64,000 nucleotides of DNA from the NCBI GenBank assembly GCA_017466885.1, contig JAFTTH010000024.1, forward strand, positions 39,434-103,433. Reading direction: 5' to 3'. The translations under genes were made by a program, and so were the position numbers. Numbering within the stretch: position 1 is the stretch's first letter; every line of letters starts with the position of its first letter. The notes under the pieces were generated by a model, which saw only the letters and a list, made by a program, of their open reading frames with translations, did not search any database and was not told where the DNA came from. Source of the stretch: Oscillospiraceae bacterium (GTDB lineage: Bacteria; Bacillota; Clostridia; Oscillospirales; Ruminococcaceae). This document shows, in pieces, positions 8,326-17,848 of this stretch.

Positions 8326-9213
8326 TCAAGGCTCCAAATGTCCGGAGAGGGTAGAAAAAACGGTATCCAGGAGCTGGAGAAGCTTTCTGCAGGCAGATTT
8401 ATCCGGATCGGCAGGAGGACAAAACTCCACGCAATCGAAATACACCGTATTTTTCATCCCGCAAAACTGCTCCAGCAGAATGCGGGACTCATCCCATCCG
8501 ATCCCGTCGGGAACGGGGAGACCTGTGGCGGTGAAATGCTTCGCGTCCAGCACATCGGTGTCAAAAGAGATGTAAAGAGGGCGATCGCCCACCTGCTCAG
8601 CGACCTGCCGGGCAATCCCTTCCGGGTCTGAACGGATCTGCTGGGGGGAGATCAGATGAACTCCCTCCTTGCGGCAAATTTCCTGCTCGGGAGGATCAAT
8701 GCTTCTCCCTCCCAGCACGAAAATATTTTCCCCCTTCAGGGCATATTCGTGACAGATTCGGAGGGAGGGGTCGGAACAAAGCCCCATAGCCGAGGCGAGG
8801 GGAATACCGTGAATATTCCCGGTGACGGTGGTTTTGTCAGTATTGATATCGGTATGGGCGTCAATCCAGAGAACACAAAGCTCCGGGCCGTACCGACGCA
8901 GGCAGGCGGCAAGACTGCCGATGGCAAGGGAGTGATCCCCGCCGATCACAAAAGGGAACAGTCCCTCCTCAAAAGCGCCGGTCACCATTCGGTCGAGACT
9001 GCGGCAGGAGGCCATAACCTCCTCTGGATTATAAAGCACTCCGGTGCGCTGACGGGGCACCCGGGGGACATCAGCGGTCAGGGCTTGCCCCGTGACGCCT
9101 TGAAAATAGGCCTTCTCGGCAAGTCCCTCTGTCATTAAGGTGGCAAAGGCGTATTCCGTTCCGGGATTGGGACATCCCAGCATAGACGGTACACCGATGA
9201 GCTGCAGTTTCAT
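8326..9213 (-). CDS. rocF: Arginase-family ureohydrolase, probably arginase
   Basis: A 295-aa ureohydrolase with the binuclear manganese ligands in place: GGDHS (His94), DAHTD (Asp118, His120, Asp122), GNIHG (about 132-136) and SFDTDVLD (about 217-224). Arginase cleaves arginine to ornithine and urea. The spacing and TGLPVPDG segment fit arginase better than agmatinase, but agmatinase or formiminoglutamase cannot be excluded by eye. AAAGG lies before the ATG at 9213. It is probably the first gene of a minus-strand unit read from the promoter at 9304-9331. Confidence 0.8.
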   Translation of the reverse strand: MKLQLIGVPSMLGCPNPGTEYAFATLMTEGLAEKAYFQGVTGQALTADVPRVPRQRTGVLYNPEEVMASCRSLDRMVTGAFEEGLFPFVIGGDHSLAIGSLAACLRRYGPELCVLWIDAHTDINTDKTTVTGNIHGIPLASAMGLCSDPSLRICHEYALKGENIFVLGGRSIDPPEQEICRKEGVHLISPQQIRSDPEGIARQVAEQVGDRPLYISFDTDVLDAKHFTATGLPVPDGIGWDESRILLEQFCGMKNTVYFDCVEFCPPADPDKSACRKLLQLLDTVFSTLSGHLEP

Positions 9214-9303
9214 CCTTTTGTCCTTTCCTGTTTATGATAGGGTATGAATCGGAAATCACCGGAATAAAATGAAAAAGATCAGGCTCAAAATCATCCATTT
9301 TAT

Positions 9304-9331
9304 ATTATACCCGATATTTTCAAAAAAGCAA
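9304..9331 (-). promoter_or_regulatory. Sigma-A-type promoter for the arginase gene
   Basis: On the minus strand TTGCTT is followed after 16 bases by TATAAT, about 90 bases before the arginase start. Confidence 0.6.
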
Positions 9332-9358
9332 GGATAACAGAAGAAAGGAGCGGGGAAA

Positions 9359-10936
9359 ATGGGACTGAAAAAGGAAAGTGTTCTGTATCATTCCTCTGCC
9401 CTGGCCGGATCGGCGATCCTGCTGCAGGGAATGGGGTTTGTTTACCGGATCATCATCAGTCGGCTGGCCGGCGCAGAGGGAATGGGCATTTTTCAGCTGA
9501 TTATGCCGATTTATGCGGTCCTTTCCGCTCTTTGTCTCTCGGGGTTGACTATGGCTGTCTCTGCAAAAACAGCAGAATGCCGCGGCCGGGGAGATGGGGA
9601 AAGCTGTGCCGCCCTCCTTGGAATGGTATTTCGAATTTTTTCCGGGGCCCTTTTCCTCTGTGCGGTGCCGGTCGTTCTATGCTCCGGCTGGATTGCCCGG
9701 GCACTCATTGGACAAGAGGAGGTTCGTCCCGCCCTATTGCTGATGTTGCCCTGTCTTGCACTCACCGGAATCGAGAATATCCTGAAAAACTATTTTTTGG
9801 GGAAGGCGCAGCTGGTGCCACCAATCCTTTCTGAGCTTGCCGAGCAACTGATCCGAATCGTGGCGGTCACCCTTTTGCTCCTCCTTTCCCACCCGAAAAA
9901 TGCTGCCGAGGCGGGCTGCCTGATCATCCTGGGGATGGTCTGCAGCGAGGTTTTCAGCGCCATTTTTCTGATCTGTTGCTGTCGGAGAGAACAGAAAAGA
10001 AACACCTCATTGCCTTCCTGCCGGCCGGTGTTGCCCCGGGGGCTTCCCCTGGCCGGGAATATCCTTTCCGTGGCGGTGCCGGTCTCCCTTTCGGGAGCGC
10101 TGAACCAGCTGATCGGGTCGGCAAATCAGCTTTTTCTGCCCAGAGGGCTGGAGCAATCGGGAATGACGGCCGGAGAGGCTGTCTCTGCGGTGGGGGTTTT
10201 TTCGGGAATGACTCTGCCGCTGTTGATGTTGCCGGGAATCTTTATTTTTCCCCTCAATTCAGTTCTCTTGCCTCGCATTTCTGCCGATACGGCCGCCTCC
10301 AATCGGTCAGATATCCGCCGGAAGACGGGGAAAGCCATTCACGTGACCTCTCTGCTGGGAATGCCCTCCATCGCCTTCCTTTGCCTGACCGGGGAGAGTA
10401 TCAGCCGGATGATGTATGGCTCCGCAGATCCTGCAGAGGGACTCCTGCCTCTGTCCCTTGGGGCGTTAATGAGCTTTTATAATGCCGTGACCTGCGCGAT
10501 TCTCAATGGCCTGGGATATGCCAAGCGGGTATCGGCAATATGCGTGGCGGAGGGGTTGATCCAACTGCTCTGCACCCTCCTTGGTACACCCCACTGGGGG
10601 ATCAGCGCCTATGTGGCAGGGTTTGTGGTCAGCTCTGCCTTTGGCGGGGTGATCACAACGGTATGGGCGATCCAAAAAAGCGGAGTCCACCTGCGCGGAT
10701 GGAACTGGTTTATTTTGCCCGGGCTGGGATCGGCGGTAGGGATCCTTCTGTCCCGCCCGGCCTATCACCTGCTTCTTGCCCGGACGGAAAATGATCTGCT
10801 CCCGGTGGTTGTGGGAGGCGCTATTATGCTGATGGGATACGGAACAGTCCTCAGACTTGCGGGTATGCGTCCTATCCGCTATTTGAAAGGAATTTTAGAG
10901 GAAAAAGAAATGCCGGTCACAGGGGTTGCCCTATGA
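9359..10936 (+). CDS. SpoVB/Wzx-type polysaccharide flippase family protein
   Basis: A 525-aa integral membrane protein with about 14 hydrophobic segments, of the MOP flippase superfamily. The N-terminus (LAGSAILLQGMGFVYRIIISRLAGAEGMG, read over residues 15-43) matches stage V sporulation protein B and its paralogues, which are thought to move lipid-linked precursors during cortex or polysaccharide assembly. GAAAGGAGCGGGG precedes the ATG at 9359. It stands alone on the plus strand, divergent from arginase and convergent with the TIM-barrel gene. It may be a SpoVB paralogue serving another polysaccharide. Confidence 0.85.
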   Translation: MGLKKESVLYHSSALAGSAILLQGMGFVYRIIISRLAGAEGMGIFQLIMPIYAVLSALCLSGLTMAVSAKTAECRGRGDGESCAALLGMVFRIFSGALFLCAVPVVLCSGWIARALIGQEEVRPALLLMLPCLALTGIENILKNYFLGKAQLVPPILSELAEQLIRIVAVTLLLLLSHPKNAAEAGCLIILGMVCSEVFSAIFLICCCRREQKRNTSLPSCRPVLPRGLPLAGNILSVAVPVSLSGALNQLIGSANQLFLPRGLEQSGMTAGEAVSAVGVFSGMTLPLLMLPGIFIFPLNSVLLPRISADTAASNRSDIRRKTGKAIHVTSLLGMPSIAFLCLTGESISRMMYGSADPAEGLLPLSLGALMSFYNAVTCAILNGLGYAKRVSAICVAEGLIQLLCTLLGTPHWGISAYVAGFVVSSAFGGVITTVWAIQKSGVHLRGWNWFILPGLGSAVGILLSRPAYHLLLARTENDLLPVVVGGAIMLMGYGTVLRLAGMRPIRYLKGILEEKEMPVTGVAL

Positions 10937-10954
10937 CCGGAAGAACATTTTATT

Positions 10955-13021
10955 TTACAGCAAAATACACAGCATCCCCATTGCGGGAATCTCCTCCCGA
11001 AGGGTCAGCAAAAGCCGTCCGTCGGAAAGGTGAGTGGTATATTCCGCCTGACGGAATTGGTCTGCATCTGGGGGGAGCACTGTCAGTGTTTCGGGGAGCT
11101 CCAGACCGGGATCCAGCCGGAGGGTCAGCTCCCGGATCGGATCGAGATGGCTGTTTTGCACCGCGAGGACAAGCCGTCCATCCTGCCTTTTTCGGCAGAT
11201 AAGATGCAGGTCGGGATACCCCGGAGCGGTAACAGGTACCCCCACACCCAGCGTTTCCGCCGAGCGGGCCAACTGCTCCTGGCGGGCGTAGTTATGGACA
11301 AGCTGTCCACCCTTGGTGGCGAGGGTCATATCAAAGGAGTAAAGCAGCACCTGCTGATCTTTTTTATTCCGATACCGGATCACAGCGGGGAAGGGAATCC
11401 CATCCGCGCCCCGGAATTCGCTGAGAACCTCTGCCTCCGGCACTGCTTCCGCCCGATAATAGAGATTGGTGCCGTTGGTCAGAAGCCAGATGGTTTCACC
11501 GGTGTGTCTACCCGAGGTTTTGGGGCCAAGAAAACGCTCAAAACGGGCGTTTTCGGCGGGATGAATGGAGGTAATACCAATGTCAAAGCCGCGGGAAAGG
11601 AGATCTGAGGCAGCGGGAGCATCCAGAATCAGTCCCCGGTCAAGGAGTCGGTGGATCTGATCGTCGGTCAGCTTTTGGCCGTTTCCTCCGGTGAGGATGA
11701 CGGGACCGTCTGTCTTGCCGGCGCCCACCGGAACACCCATCCGCGCCGGAAAATACATCCCTGAGGGCTCATCCGGCCAGATAAAATCCTTGGGGGCTAC
11801 CCCCGGGGCAAAGGTCAGATTTCGAATATTATTCTCGCACCAAAGAGGGGAAAGTCCTACCGCTTCCGAGTCGTCAAAAAGCTCACTGATCCGGGCGTAG
11901 TTTTCCAAATGCTCCGCTGTAATGTTGGCGTAGCCCGGCTCGTGGGTAGCCCGGGCGCTGAAGGTGACCGGATAGGAAAGAATATCTCCGAAGCCCAGGG
12001 CCAGCAAGCCCTGCTGATACGCATTAAACATTGATGTGGGGCAGAAAAACCGGGTGTGGGGATAGGTATCGCCTTCGGCGAGGATCTCAATCTCCTTCCC
12101 GAGGAATTTATCCTTCTGCATTCGGGAAAACTCGGTCACTCTGGAGATATGGGTCAGATTTCCGCCGTGACGGTAGGGAGAACCAAACGTCCGGACAAAG
12201 GGGCGGGTATTTCCTGCAAGGGTATGTAAAAGCCGGGAGAGATCCACTCCCTCGCTGCTCCAATGGGTCATTGCGGTGGCAAGACCGATCCGTGCGGCGG
12301 GATTGACCCGATGAACTGCCTGCTCAATCCGTGCGGCAAGGGCAATCAGAGACTCTCCGGTGCAGTCGAACCATTGGGAACGGATCTCGTTGGGTGTCTC
12401 GGAGAAGACGGCTGCAACAATCTCCTCCCGGGTCATATTCCGTCCGGTGCGCCGGTTAAATTCGGCAATATGCAGAGGGCAGAAGCACCCCATAGTTACA
12501 TTGGGAGCGTGATAGTTCAGCCGGAAATCGTCGTCCAGCAAAATCAGGGGAGTTCCGCTTTCTGCGATGATCCCGAATACCTGCTCCATATAAGAAAGAA
12601 AATCCTCGTCCAGCGGGCAGTTGCAGCCATCGGTTTGCAGTCCCTCCGGGCCAGTCAGCTGCATGAAGGGGGAGTGGCTGGCGGAAATAGCACCGCCGTG
12701 ACCGATGGTTTCTCCAATCCAGTAGGCCGATTCGATTCCCTCCGCGGCAAACATTTCGGACACAGTCCGATACTGCTGACTCCAAACCCGGTAAAGCTCC
12801 AGGCTGGGAATATCGCAGCTTTCCTGGTGGGGATAGGCTTTCAGAATGCGGTCTGAGCCATATTGCAGAGGAACGTCAATGGGGGAGCGGCAGATATTAT
12901 CCAAAGGGGTAAAGAGGAATACCCGCTTGGCGTGCATCTGCTTGCAGATGCGGATATACTCCTGAAAATCGGCAGGATCGTCCGGCATCAGGGGGATGGT
13001 AAGAGAGCAGGAAAAGGACAT
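10955..13021 (-). CDS. Uncharacterised cytoplasmic TIM-barrel hydrolase-like protein
   Basis: A 688-aa protein without signal peptide. The first half looks like a glycoside-hydrolase TIM barrel: YIRICKQMHAKRVFLF near 20, an acidic stretch LILLDDDFRLNYH near 160, and ARIGLATAMTHW and EIEILAEGDTYPH further on. The second half resembles the Rossmann-like and beta domains found behind GH42-like barrels (DGPVILTGGNG, then a beta-rich tail). I could not assign a family. GGAGG overlapping the regulator's stop codon gives the start at 13021, and a longer frame to 13156 would lie inside the regulator. It is therefore coupled to the AraC-type regulator and probably acts on the substrate that the locus senses. 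Confidence 0.6.
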   Translation of the reverse strand: MSFSCSLTIPLMPDDPADFQEYIRICKQMHAKRVFLFTPLDNICRSPIDVPLQYGSDRILKAYPHQESCDIPSLELYRVWSQQYRTVSEMFAAEGIESAYWIGETIGHGGAISASHSPFMQLTGPEGLQTDGCNCPLDEDFLSYMEQVFGIIAESGTPLILLDDDFRLNYHAPNVTMGCFCPLHIAEFNRRTGRNMTREEIVAAVFSETPNEIRSQWFDCTGESLIALAARIEQAVHRVNPAARIGLATAMTHWSSEGVDLSRLLHTLAGNTRPFVRTFGSPYRHGGNLTHISRVTEFSRMQKDKFLGKEIEILAEGDTYPHTRFFCPTSMFNAYQQGLLALGFGDILSYPVTFSARATHEPGYANITAEHLENYARISELFDDSEAVGLSPLWCENNIRNLTFAPGVAPKDFIWPDEPSGMYFPARMGVPVGAGKTDGPVILTGGNGQKLTDDQIHRLLDRGLILDAPAASDLLSRGFDIGITSIHPAENARFERFLGPKTSGRHTGETIWLLTNGTNLYYRAEAVPEAEVLSEFRGADGIPFPAVIRYRNKKDQQVLLYSFDMTLATKGGQLVHNYARQEQLARSAETLGVGVPVTAPGYPDLHLICRKRQDGRLVLAVQNSHLDPIRELTLRLDPGLELPETLTVLPPDADQFRQAEYTTHLSDGRLLLTLREEIPAMGMLCILL

Positions 13022-13025
13022 ACAG

Positions 13026-15365
13026 TTAACCTCCAATATCTTCTTCGGCAACTTCTCCGCGGCTGATGGCGCGGTAATCTGCAGGGTTGCAGCCGGTGTA
13101 TTTTTTGAATACCCGGCGGAAGGAACGGTCATTTTCGAAGCCGGCCTGTTCCGCAACGGAAAGGATGGTATCCTCGGTATCGGTCAGAAGCTCCTTTGCC
13201 CGGTCGATCCGCTTCTGATTGACGTAATCCAGGAAGTTAAAGCCGGTAATGCTCTTGAACATCTTGGAAACAGAATATTCCGGAACAGAGAACCGGGAGG
13301 AAATCTCCTTTAGGGAGAGGTTATAATCAGTGAAATGTTCCCCAACGTAAGAGATAATATCGGTATAGATTTTGTTATTCTCGGTTTTGATCTGATTGTC
13401 AAACCCAAATTCGCAAATGGAGGAGAAAATCCGGCGAATAGCCGCCCAGCATTGCAGCTCGGAGAGGGAATCCAGCCGTTGCTCCAGCTCGGTCAGTTCA
13501 TCCATATCCTCCTGCCCCATCTTTTCCAGAATGCTTAAAGCAGTGCCCAAAAGGCGGTTGATGAGGTTTTTCTTCATAGAGGCGGAAAGCTGACGGATGG
13601 TGCAGTTTTCACGGATCACATCATCCAGGATCATATTGACCTCTTCAAGATTTCCCTTCAGGGCCTCATAGATCAGTTTGTTTTCCCAGTCGCTGGGATA
13701 GAAATAATACCGGTCAGCGGTGCTGTTATACTTGAGGAAGCCATCCATCAGATAGTTCTCGGTAAAGGTCTGCCAAACGAAGAATTTCTCCGCAATCTGG
13801 AAGGATACAGGAATACCGTTGACCCCCAGACGGGATTCACCCACTGAGCAGAAAAGAACGGTGGAATATTTTTCCGTCAGTTCTGCGCACAGGTTTTCGT
13901 AAATATTCCGGAGGGTATCCCGGCTCATTTCCTGCTTGCCCTTGATAATAACGGCATACTTCCCGGCAGAGATCTCCACATGCTGCCAAAGCTGGTAGTT
14001 GCTTCCGCTGATGGCCCGGGCGCTGCAGTTGACGATCTCACCCCAAAGCCGTTCCACACCCGTTTGTGTCAGAAGCCGGTCAAATCTGCTTTGCTCCGCA
14101 ACGCCGATCAAAATCACACAATAATAGTTTTCGCTGTCAAACTCCAGAAGGTTTTCCGAAAGAAGCCGGACGGTATCACCGGTAAGGGTAAAGGAGCTGG
14201 TCATTATGGAGGTCAGAAGCTTGTTCCAGACGGCCTTCTCATATTTTTTGGAGTACTCCTCGGCCTTGGCAACCTCTGTACTCCAGGTGGATAGGGTCGA
14301 TTCAATATACTGGTATTCGTCATTGGTGGGTTTTTCTGCGGAGGTGCGGTCCACCTCTTTGATCTTGGAAACGATCCGTCCCAGCGGTTTATAGTTGAAA
14401 TAAACGAACACCACCGAAAGCAGTCCGCCGATAATCAGCGCAAAAAGGGAGGAGGAGAGAATGAATTGATAGATCAGCTCTGCCATTTCGGTCATATAGC
14501 TGTTTTCATAGGTCAGAAAATACCGGAAGGGGGAGGTTTGGGAATCGATCTGGATCACGGGTGCACCACCCACCTGAGCAATGCCGTCGCTGTCATACTC
14601 TGTGGAAAGACAGATGTCTGCAGCATTGTGGTCTCCCAGGAGGATTTCATTGGTGGCGATATTACAAAGATAGAGCTCCTCATAATCGGCATCCACGAAG
14701 GAATCCCGAATCATCTGGGCAAGCTCCTCGGTATTCAGCTCCATCACAACGAAAAAGCCGCTGCCAGAGCCGTTGTAAAGGATCAGAGGTCGCGCCGAAG
14801 CGAGGCGAACGTAGGTATCATATGCCATATATTCATTATTTTCATAGAAGGGAATCAAAGCCTCATCATAAAAAGCTTTGGAATAGGAGTAGTCGTTCCG
14901 CTTGGAGGCAACGAAGGATTCCTCCAGGGAGTGACTGCCGGTTTTATTCACAACGATATCCGTTTGGGGGAAATACACGGTGATGTTATCGATAAACCGG
15001 TCAGCATTGCAGTAGCTATTGAGCTGAGAGGAGAGGGTCTTTAAATCCACCGAAAGATCTTCCGATGCAAAAATATAGGGTGATGAAATAAAGTTGATCC
15101 GCTCAAAAAGAGAAATGCTGACGGCAGTCTTCTCAGCGGCCTCCAGCTTGCTGTCCAGATACTGGCTGATCTTGAGGGAGGAGGAGATCAGCTTATTCCG
15201 GGACTCGGTGGTGGCAAATCCTGAGCCGAAGGAAAACAGCACCACACAGATCGTGGCCACGCTGCAGAAAACTACAGTAAGATATGAGACAGTCCATCGG
15301 TGCCCAATCTGGCGATGCTTTCCTCCGAATAGGATGGAAGGTTTCTTTTTCATCCCGCGTTTCAC
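13026..15365 (-). CDS. Membrane-anchored AraC-family transcriptional regulator (YesN-like architecture)
   Basis: A 779-aa regulator. A first membrane segment lies at about residues 25-48, a 240-residue extracytoplasmic sensor region follows, and a second membrane segment is near 295-325 (FALIIGGLLSVVFVYF). A long cytoplasmic linker then leads to a C-terminal double helix-turn-helix (about 675-770: LKEISSRFSVPEYSVSKMF, then AEQAGFENDRSFRRVFKKY). It carries no kinase or receiver domain, so it should sense and regulate in one chain. The start is uncertain: GTG at 15365 has AAAGG too close, and ATG at 15353 lacks a good site. Proteins of this type usually control neighbouring LplABC-type sugar transporters; here the shared box in three promoters supports this. 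Confidence 0.88.
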   Translation of the reverse strand: MKRGMKKKPSILFGGKHRQIGHRWTVSYLTVVFCSVATICVVLFSFGSGFATTESRNKLISSSLKISQYLDSKLEAAEKTAVSISLFERINFISSPYIFASEDLSVDLKTLSSQLNSYCNADRFIDNITVYFPQTDIVVNKTGSHSLEESFVASKRNDYSYSKAFYDEALIPFYENNEYMAYDTYVRLASARPLILYNGSGSGFFVVMELNTEELAQMIRDSFVDADYEELYLCNIATNEILLGDHNAADICLSTEYDSDGIAQVGGAPVIQIDSQTSPFRYFLTYENSYMTEMAELIYQFILSSSLFALIIGGLLSVVFVYFNYKPLGRIVSKIKEVDRTSAEKPTNDEYQYIESTLSTWSTEVAKAEEYSKKYEKAVWNKLLTSIMTSSFTLTGDTVRLLSENLLEFDSENYYCVILIGVAEQSRFDRLLTQTGVERLWGEIVNCSARAISGSNYQLWQHVEISAGKYAVIIKGKQEMSRDTLRNIYENLCAELTEKYSTVLFCSVGESRLGVNGIPVSFQIAEKFFVWQTFTENYLMDGFLKYNSTADRYYFYPSDWENKLIYEALKGNLEEVNMILDDVIRENCTIRQLSASMKKNLINRLLGTALSILEKMGQEDMDELTELEQRLDSLSELQCWAAIRRIFSSICEFGFDNQIKTENNKIYTDIISYVGEHFTDYNLSLKEISSRFSVPEYSVSKMFKSITGFNFLDYVNQKRIDRAKELLTDTEDTILSVAEQAGFENDRSFRRVFKKYTGCNPADYRAISRGEVAEEDIGG

Positions 15366-15386
15366 AACCTTTGCTTTGATGGTTAT

Positions 15387-15449
15387 ATTTTATTCAAAAT
15401 TTGCCCGTTCGGCAATATGACTTTTTTTGCCAGCCAACGGACGAAATTT
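15387..15449 (-). promoter_or_regulatory. Regulator promoter with GGCAAAAAA activator box
   Basis: On the minus strand the -35 is TTGCCG (15410-15415), the spacer is 17 bases and the -10 is TAAAAT (15387-15392). Upstream lies the box GTCCGTTGGCTGGCAAAAAA (15425-15444). The GGCA of the box begins 39 bases before the -10, the same distance as in the two plus-strand promoters at 15546 and 21395. Confidence 0.7.
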
Positions 15450-15493
15450 GAAAAATGGCTTAAAAAGGCGCTTTTTTTAAATTGCTATGCAAA

Positions 15494-15551
15494 AATTGTC
15501 CGCTCCGGCAAAAAAATGCCAGCAGACAAAGTATGAAAAAAGTGTTAAGAT
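15494..15551 (+). promoter_or_regulatory. Promoter of the secreted-protein gene with GTCCG...GGCAAAAAA box
   Basis: An extended -10 TGTTAAGAT (TAAGAT at 15546-15551) has no good -35. Centred well upstream is the box TTGTCCGCTCCGGCAAAAAA (15496-15515), whose GGCA starts 39 bases before the -10. The missing -35 and the fixed box suggest an activator-dependent promoter. Confidence 0.7.
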
Positions 15552-15603
15552 GGCCTTGCAGATCGATTTGCTCTGCGAAAAAAATCAAGGAGGATCTCCT
15601 ACC

Positions 15604-16665
15604 ATGAAAAAATTACTTACCCTGCTTATGGCTGTTGCAGTACTGGCAATGTCCTTTACTTTTACTGCAAGTGCCGCCGAAACAAAAGTAGGCATCAATG
15701 ATGCATCCAAATGGCATCCCTGCTTCCTGACTGAGGAAGAAGACCGTCTTTGGAAAACTCCTGACCAGTCTGTTACTGTTAATAATGACGGCAGCGTCAC
15801 CTTTGCCGGCATCGGCGGTGACCGCGAAAACTTTACCTATGGCTTCTCCGAGCCCATCAATTTCCCCGCAGAGGATCTTGTAATCGAGTTTACCATCAAC
15901 GAGGGCATGGAGCCTGAAATGCTCTTCGCATTTGCTTTTACTGATATTCCCAACTGGGCTTCCTGGTATAGCAATAACGACCATGTGGGCTTTGGATTTA
16001 ACGTCCGTCCCGTTGACCGTGCAGAGTTCCATACCTTCAATGCCCTTGAGTGGCCCACCACCAACGAAGGAGTGCTCTTCCCCCAGGACGACGGACATCC
16101 TGCTCATGCCGATAAGGATGAGAAAATGACCTACGTTTTCACCCACACCGATAAGGGAATGGCCCTGTATGTCAACGGAGTGGAGATCGAGGGCTTTGAG
16201 GATTCTTACAGCGAGTTCTATATGGACGTTGTTCTCCCCGAGGGCAAGAGCTATCTGTCTGTTTCCGGCCTGAACTATACCTTCGACCCTGAACTGGAGT
16301 CCAAGCTGACCATTCATACCGTTAAGACTATGCCTAAGGGTACTGCGCTGGGCGGTTCCGAGCAGCCGACTACCTCTGATGCTCCTGATGCTTCCGAGCC
16401 CTCTGACGAGACTCCCTCCACCGATGGACCTGCCATTGATGACGGAACCTCTGAAGAAGAAATCGGCGGTGCCGAGTCCTCCGCTCCTTCTACCGACGCT
16501 TCCGACGTTACCTCTGAGGATGCCTCCAGCGTTATCAATGCCGGTAACGGAGGAGAAGGCCCCAATGTTGGGTTGATTATTCTGATCGTTGTTCTGGCTG
16601 TGGTCGTGGTTGCGGCAGTTGTTGTGGTCGTAATCATCCTGATGAAGAAGAAAAAGGCTGAATAA
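15604..16665 (+). CDS. Secreted, C-terminally membrane-anchored beta-sandwich-like surface protein
   Basis: A 353-aa surface protein. Residues 1-23 form a signal peptide ending near ASA-AE. Residues 24-230 are beta-rich with aromatic patches (NWASWYSNNDHVGFGF, MALYVNGVEIEG), resembling a lectin or carbohydrate-binding sandwich, though no family could be named. A Ser/Thr/Pro/Asp/Glu linker (about 235-310) is followed by a very hydrophobic anchor and KKKK near the end. GGAGG precedes the ATG at 15604; the longer upstream frame is not needed. It is expressed from the boxed promoter and is followed after three bases by the SGNH gene. The likely role is substrate binding at the cell surface. Confidence 0.7.
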   Translation: MKKLLTLLMAVAVLAMSFTFTASAAETKVGINDASKWHPCFLTEEEDRLWKTPDQSVTVNNDGSVTFAGIGGDRENFTYGFSEPINFPAEDLVIEFTINEGMEPEMLFAFAFTDIPNWASWYSNNDHVGFGFNVRPVDRAEFHTFNALEWPTTNEGVLFPQDDGHPAHADKDEKMTYVFTHTDKGMALYVNGVEIEGFEDSYSEFYMDVVLPEGKSYLSVSGLNYTFDPELESKLTIHTVKTMPKGTALGGSEQPTTSDAPDASEPSDETPSTDGPAIDDGTSEEEIGGAESSAPSTDASDVTSEDASSVINAGNGGEGPNVGLIILIVVLAVVVVAAVVVVVIILMKKKKAE

Positions 16666-16668
16666 GAG

Positions 16669-17670
16669 ATGAATATCGTCTTTCTCGGTGGCTCGATCAC
16701 CTGGGGTGCCGGCGCAGACTCTTATGAAGAGTGCTGGGCCTATCGGGTCGAACAATACCTGCGAAACCGTTTTTACCGACCGATCGAAAGCTTTAATCTC
16801 GGCATTTCCGGCACTGGGTCTCGGCTGGGCGTTTTTCGCCTGGCCGACCAGGTACTTCCCTGCAGGCCGGATATCCTTATTTTCGAGTTTTCGGTCAACG
16901 ATTCGGGTCCTGCCAAGCAGAATGCCGATGATGTGATCGCCGATACGGAGTATATCTTCCGCACGGTGCTTCGGGAAAACCCCGGTGTGCGGATTCTGGT
17001 GCTTTCCAGCGCTATGCGGAACGGAGAGTCCTGTGTTTCCACCCATAAAAAGGTCGCCGACCATTACGGTGCCGGTCATATTGATATCCAGAGCTATTTT
17101 TCCTCTCTCGTTTCTGAAGGGGAATATACCTGGGATGATCTGTTGGTGGATGCGGTTCATCCCGCCACCAAGGGCCACGCCCTTTACGCAGATTATGTCA
17201 TCGACTGGATGGAGCGGAACCCCGACTTTTTTCTCAAGGATCTGACCCTGCCCGAGCCCATCCTTCCCAATCGGTACTTTTTCCCTGCGATCGTTGATCC
17301 GCAGCGGTTTGTGTGGACCGGCGACTGGGCGGATGAGCCCTATGAGGATGTCAAGCGGCATCCCGCGGCAAACGTCAACTCTGCCTGGACCACCCGTCAG
17401 CTGGGTGCAGAAGGAACGCTGACCTTCCGGGGCAGCACCTTCAGCATCTACCATTATGTGGGGCAGGATGGCGGAAAGCTTGAGGTTGTGGTGGATGACC
17501 GTCCCGCGGCGGTGCAGGATACTTACTATAATTGCGGTGGAGATTTCGTCTGCTTTTTCAATGTGACTGATCTGGAGTACGGCGTACATACCGTCCGTCT
17601 GCGGAATATTGAGAAAGCCCCCGGAGCGGGAGCTGGAAGAATCTCCATTGCCGGATTCCTTATCAATTAG
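16669..17670 (+). CDS. SGNH/GDSL-family esterase with C-terminal beta domain
   Basis: A 333-aa protein with all SGNH blocks visible: GGSIT with nucleophile Ser9, Gly near 48 (GISGTGS), FSVND with Asn77, and DAVH with Asp161 and His164. Residues from about 210 onwards form a second, beta-rich part (FTWTG-like WTGDWADEPYED, then FRGSTFSIYHYVG) like an accessory sandwich domain. It has no signal peptide and so is expected in the cytoplasm, where it could remove acetyl or other acyl groups from imported substrate. Its ATG is three bases after the previous stop and has only a weak ribosome site, which points to translational coupling. Confidence 0.82.
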   Translation: MNIVFLGGSITWGAGADSYEECWAYRVEQYLRNRFYRPIESFNLGISGTGSRLGVFRLADQVLPCRPDILIFEFSVNDSGPAKQNADDVIADTEYIFRTVLRENPGVRILVLSSAMRNGESCVSTHKKVADHYGAGHIDIQSYFSSLVSEGEYTWDDLLVDAVHPATKGHALYADYVIDWMERNPDFFLKDLTLPEPILPNRYFFPAIVDPQRFVWTGDWADEPYEDVKRHPAANVNSAWTTRQLGAEGTLTFRGSTFSIYHYVGQDGGKLEVVVDDRPAAVQDTYYNCGGDFVCFFNVTDLEYGVHTVRLRNIEKAPGAGAGRISIAGFLIN

Positions 17671-17848
17671 GGGAACGGTTTGTTTGTAAACTATATCATA
17701 GCATAAGTATTCAAATCTTGTAAATCCTTTTTTCTAACCCTTGTACCAATTCCGCTCTGGCGGATTGAGATGCAAATCTCCGCTTTGTCTGCGGCGGAGT
17801 GGCGGGGGATCTCGCCAAAAATCTGCAGACAGGAAAGAAAGAGTACAA
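17671..17848 (+). other. Structured leader before the repeat-containing surface protein
   Basis: This 178-base gap has no gene. Several inverted repeats can be drawn: CCGC/GCGG at 17752-17763, GAGAT/ATCTC near 17767-17780, and GTCTGC (17787-17792) with GCAGAC (17825-17830) enclosing a GGCG/CGCC stem. The last one ends just before the AGGAAAG ribosome site. No convincing promoter or GGCAAAAAA box was found, so transcription may come from upstream or from an unrecognised promoter. Confidence 0.4.

Noticed and set aside
15613..17589. A 658-codon open frame on the minus strand
   Set aside because: It lies opposite the secreted-protein and SGNH genes, which have signal peptide, catalytic motifs and ribosome sites. 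The frame has no recognisable motif and reflects low stop frequency opposite a codon-biased gene.
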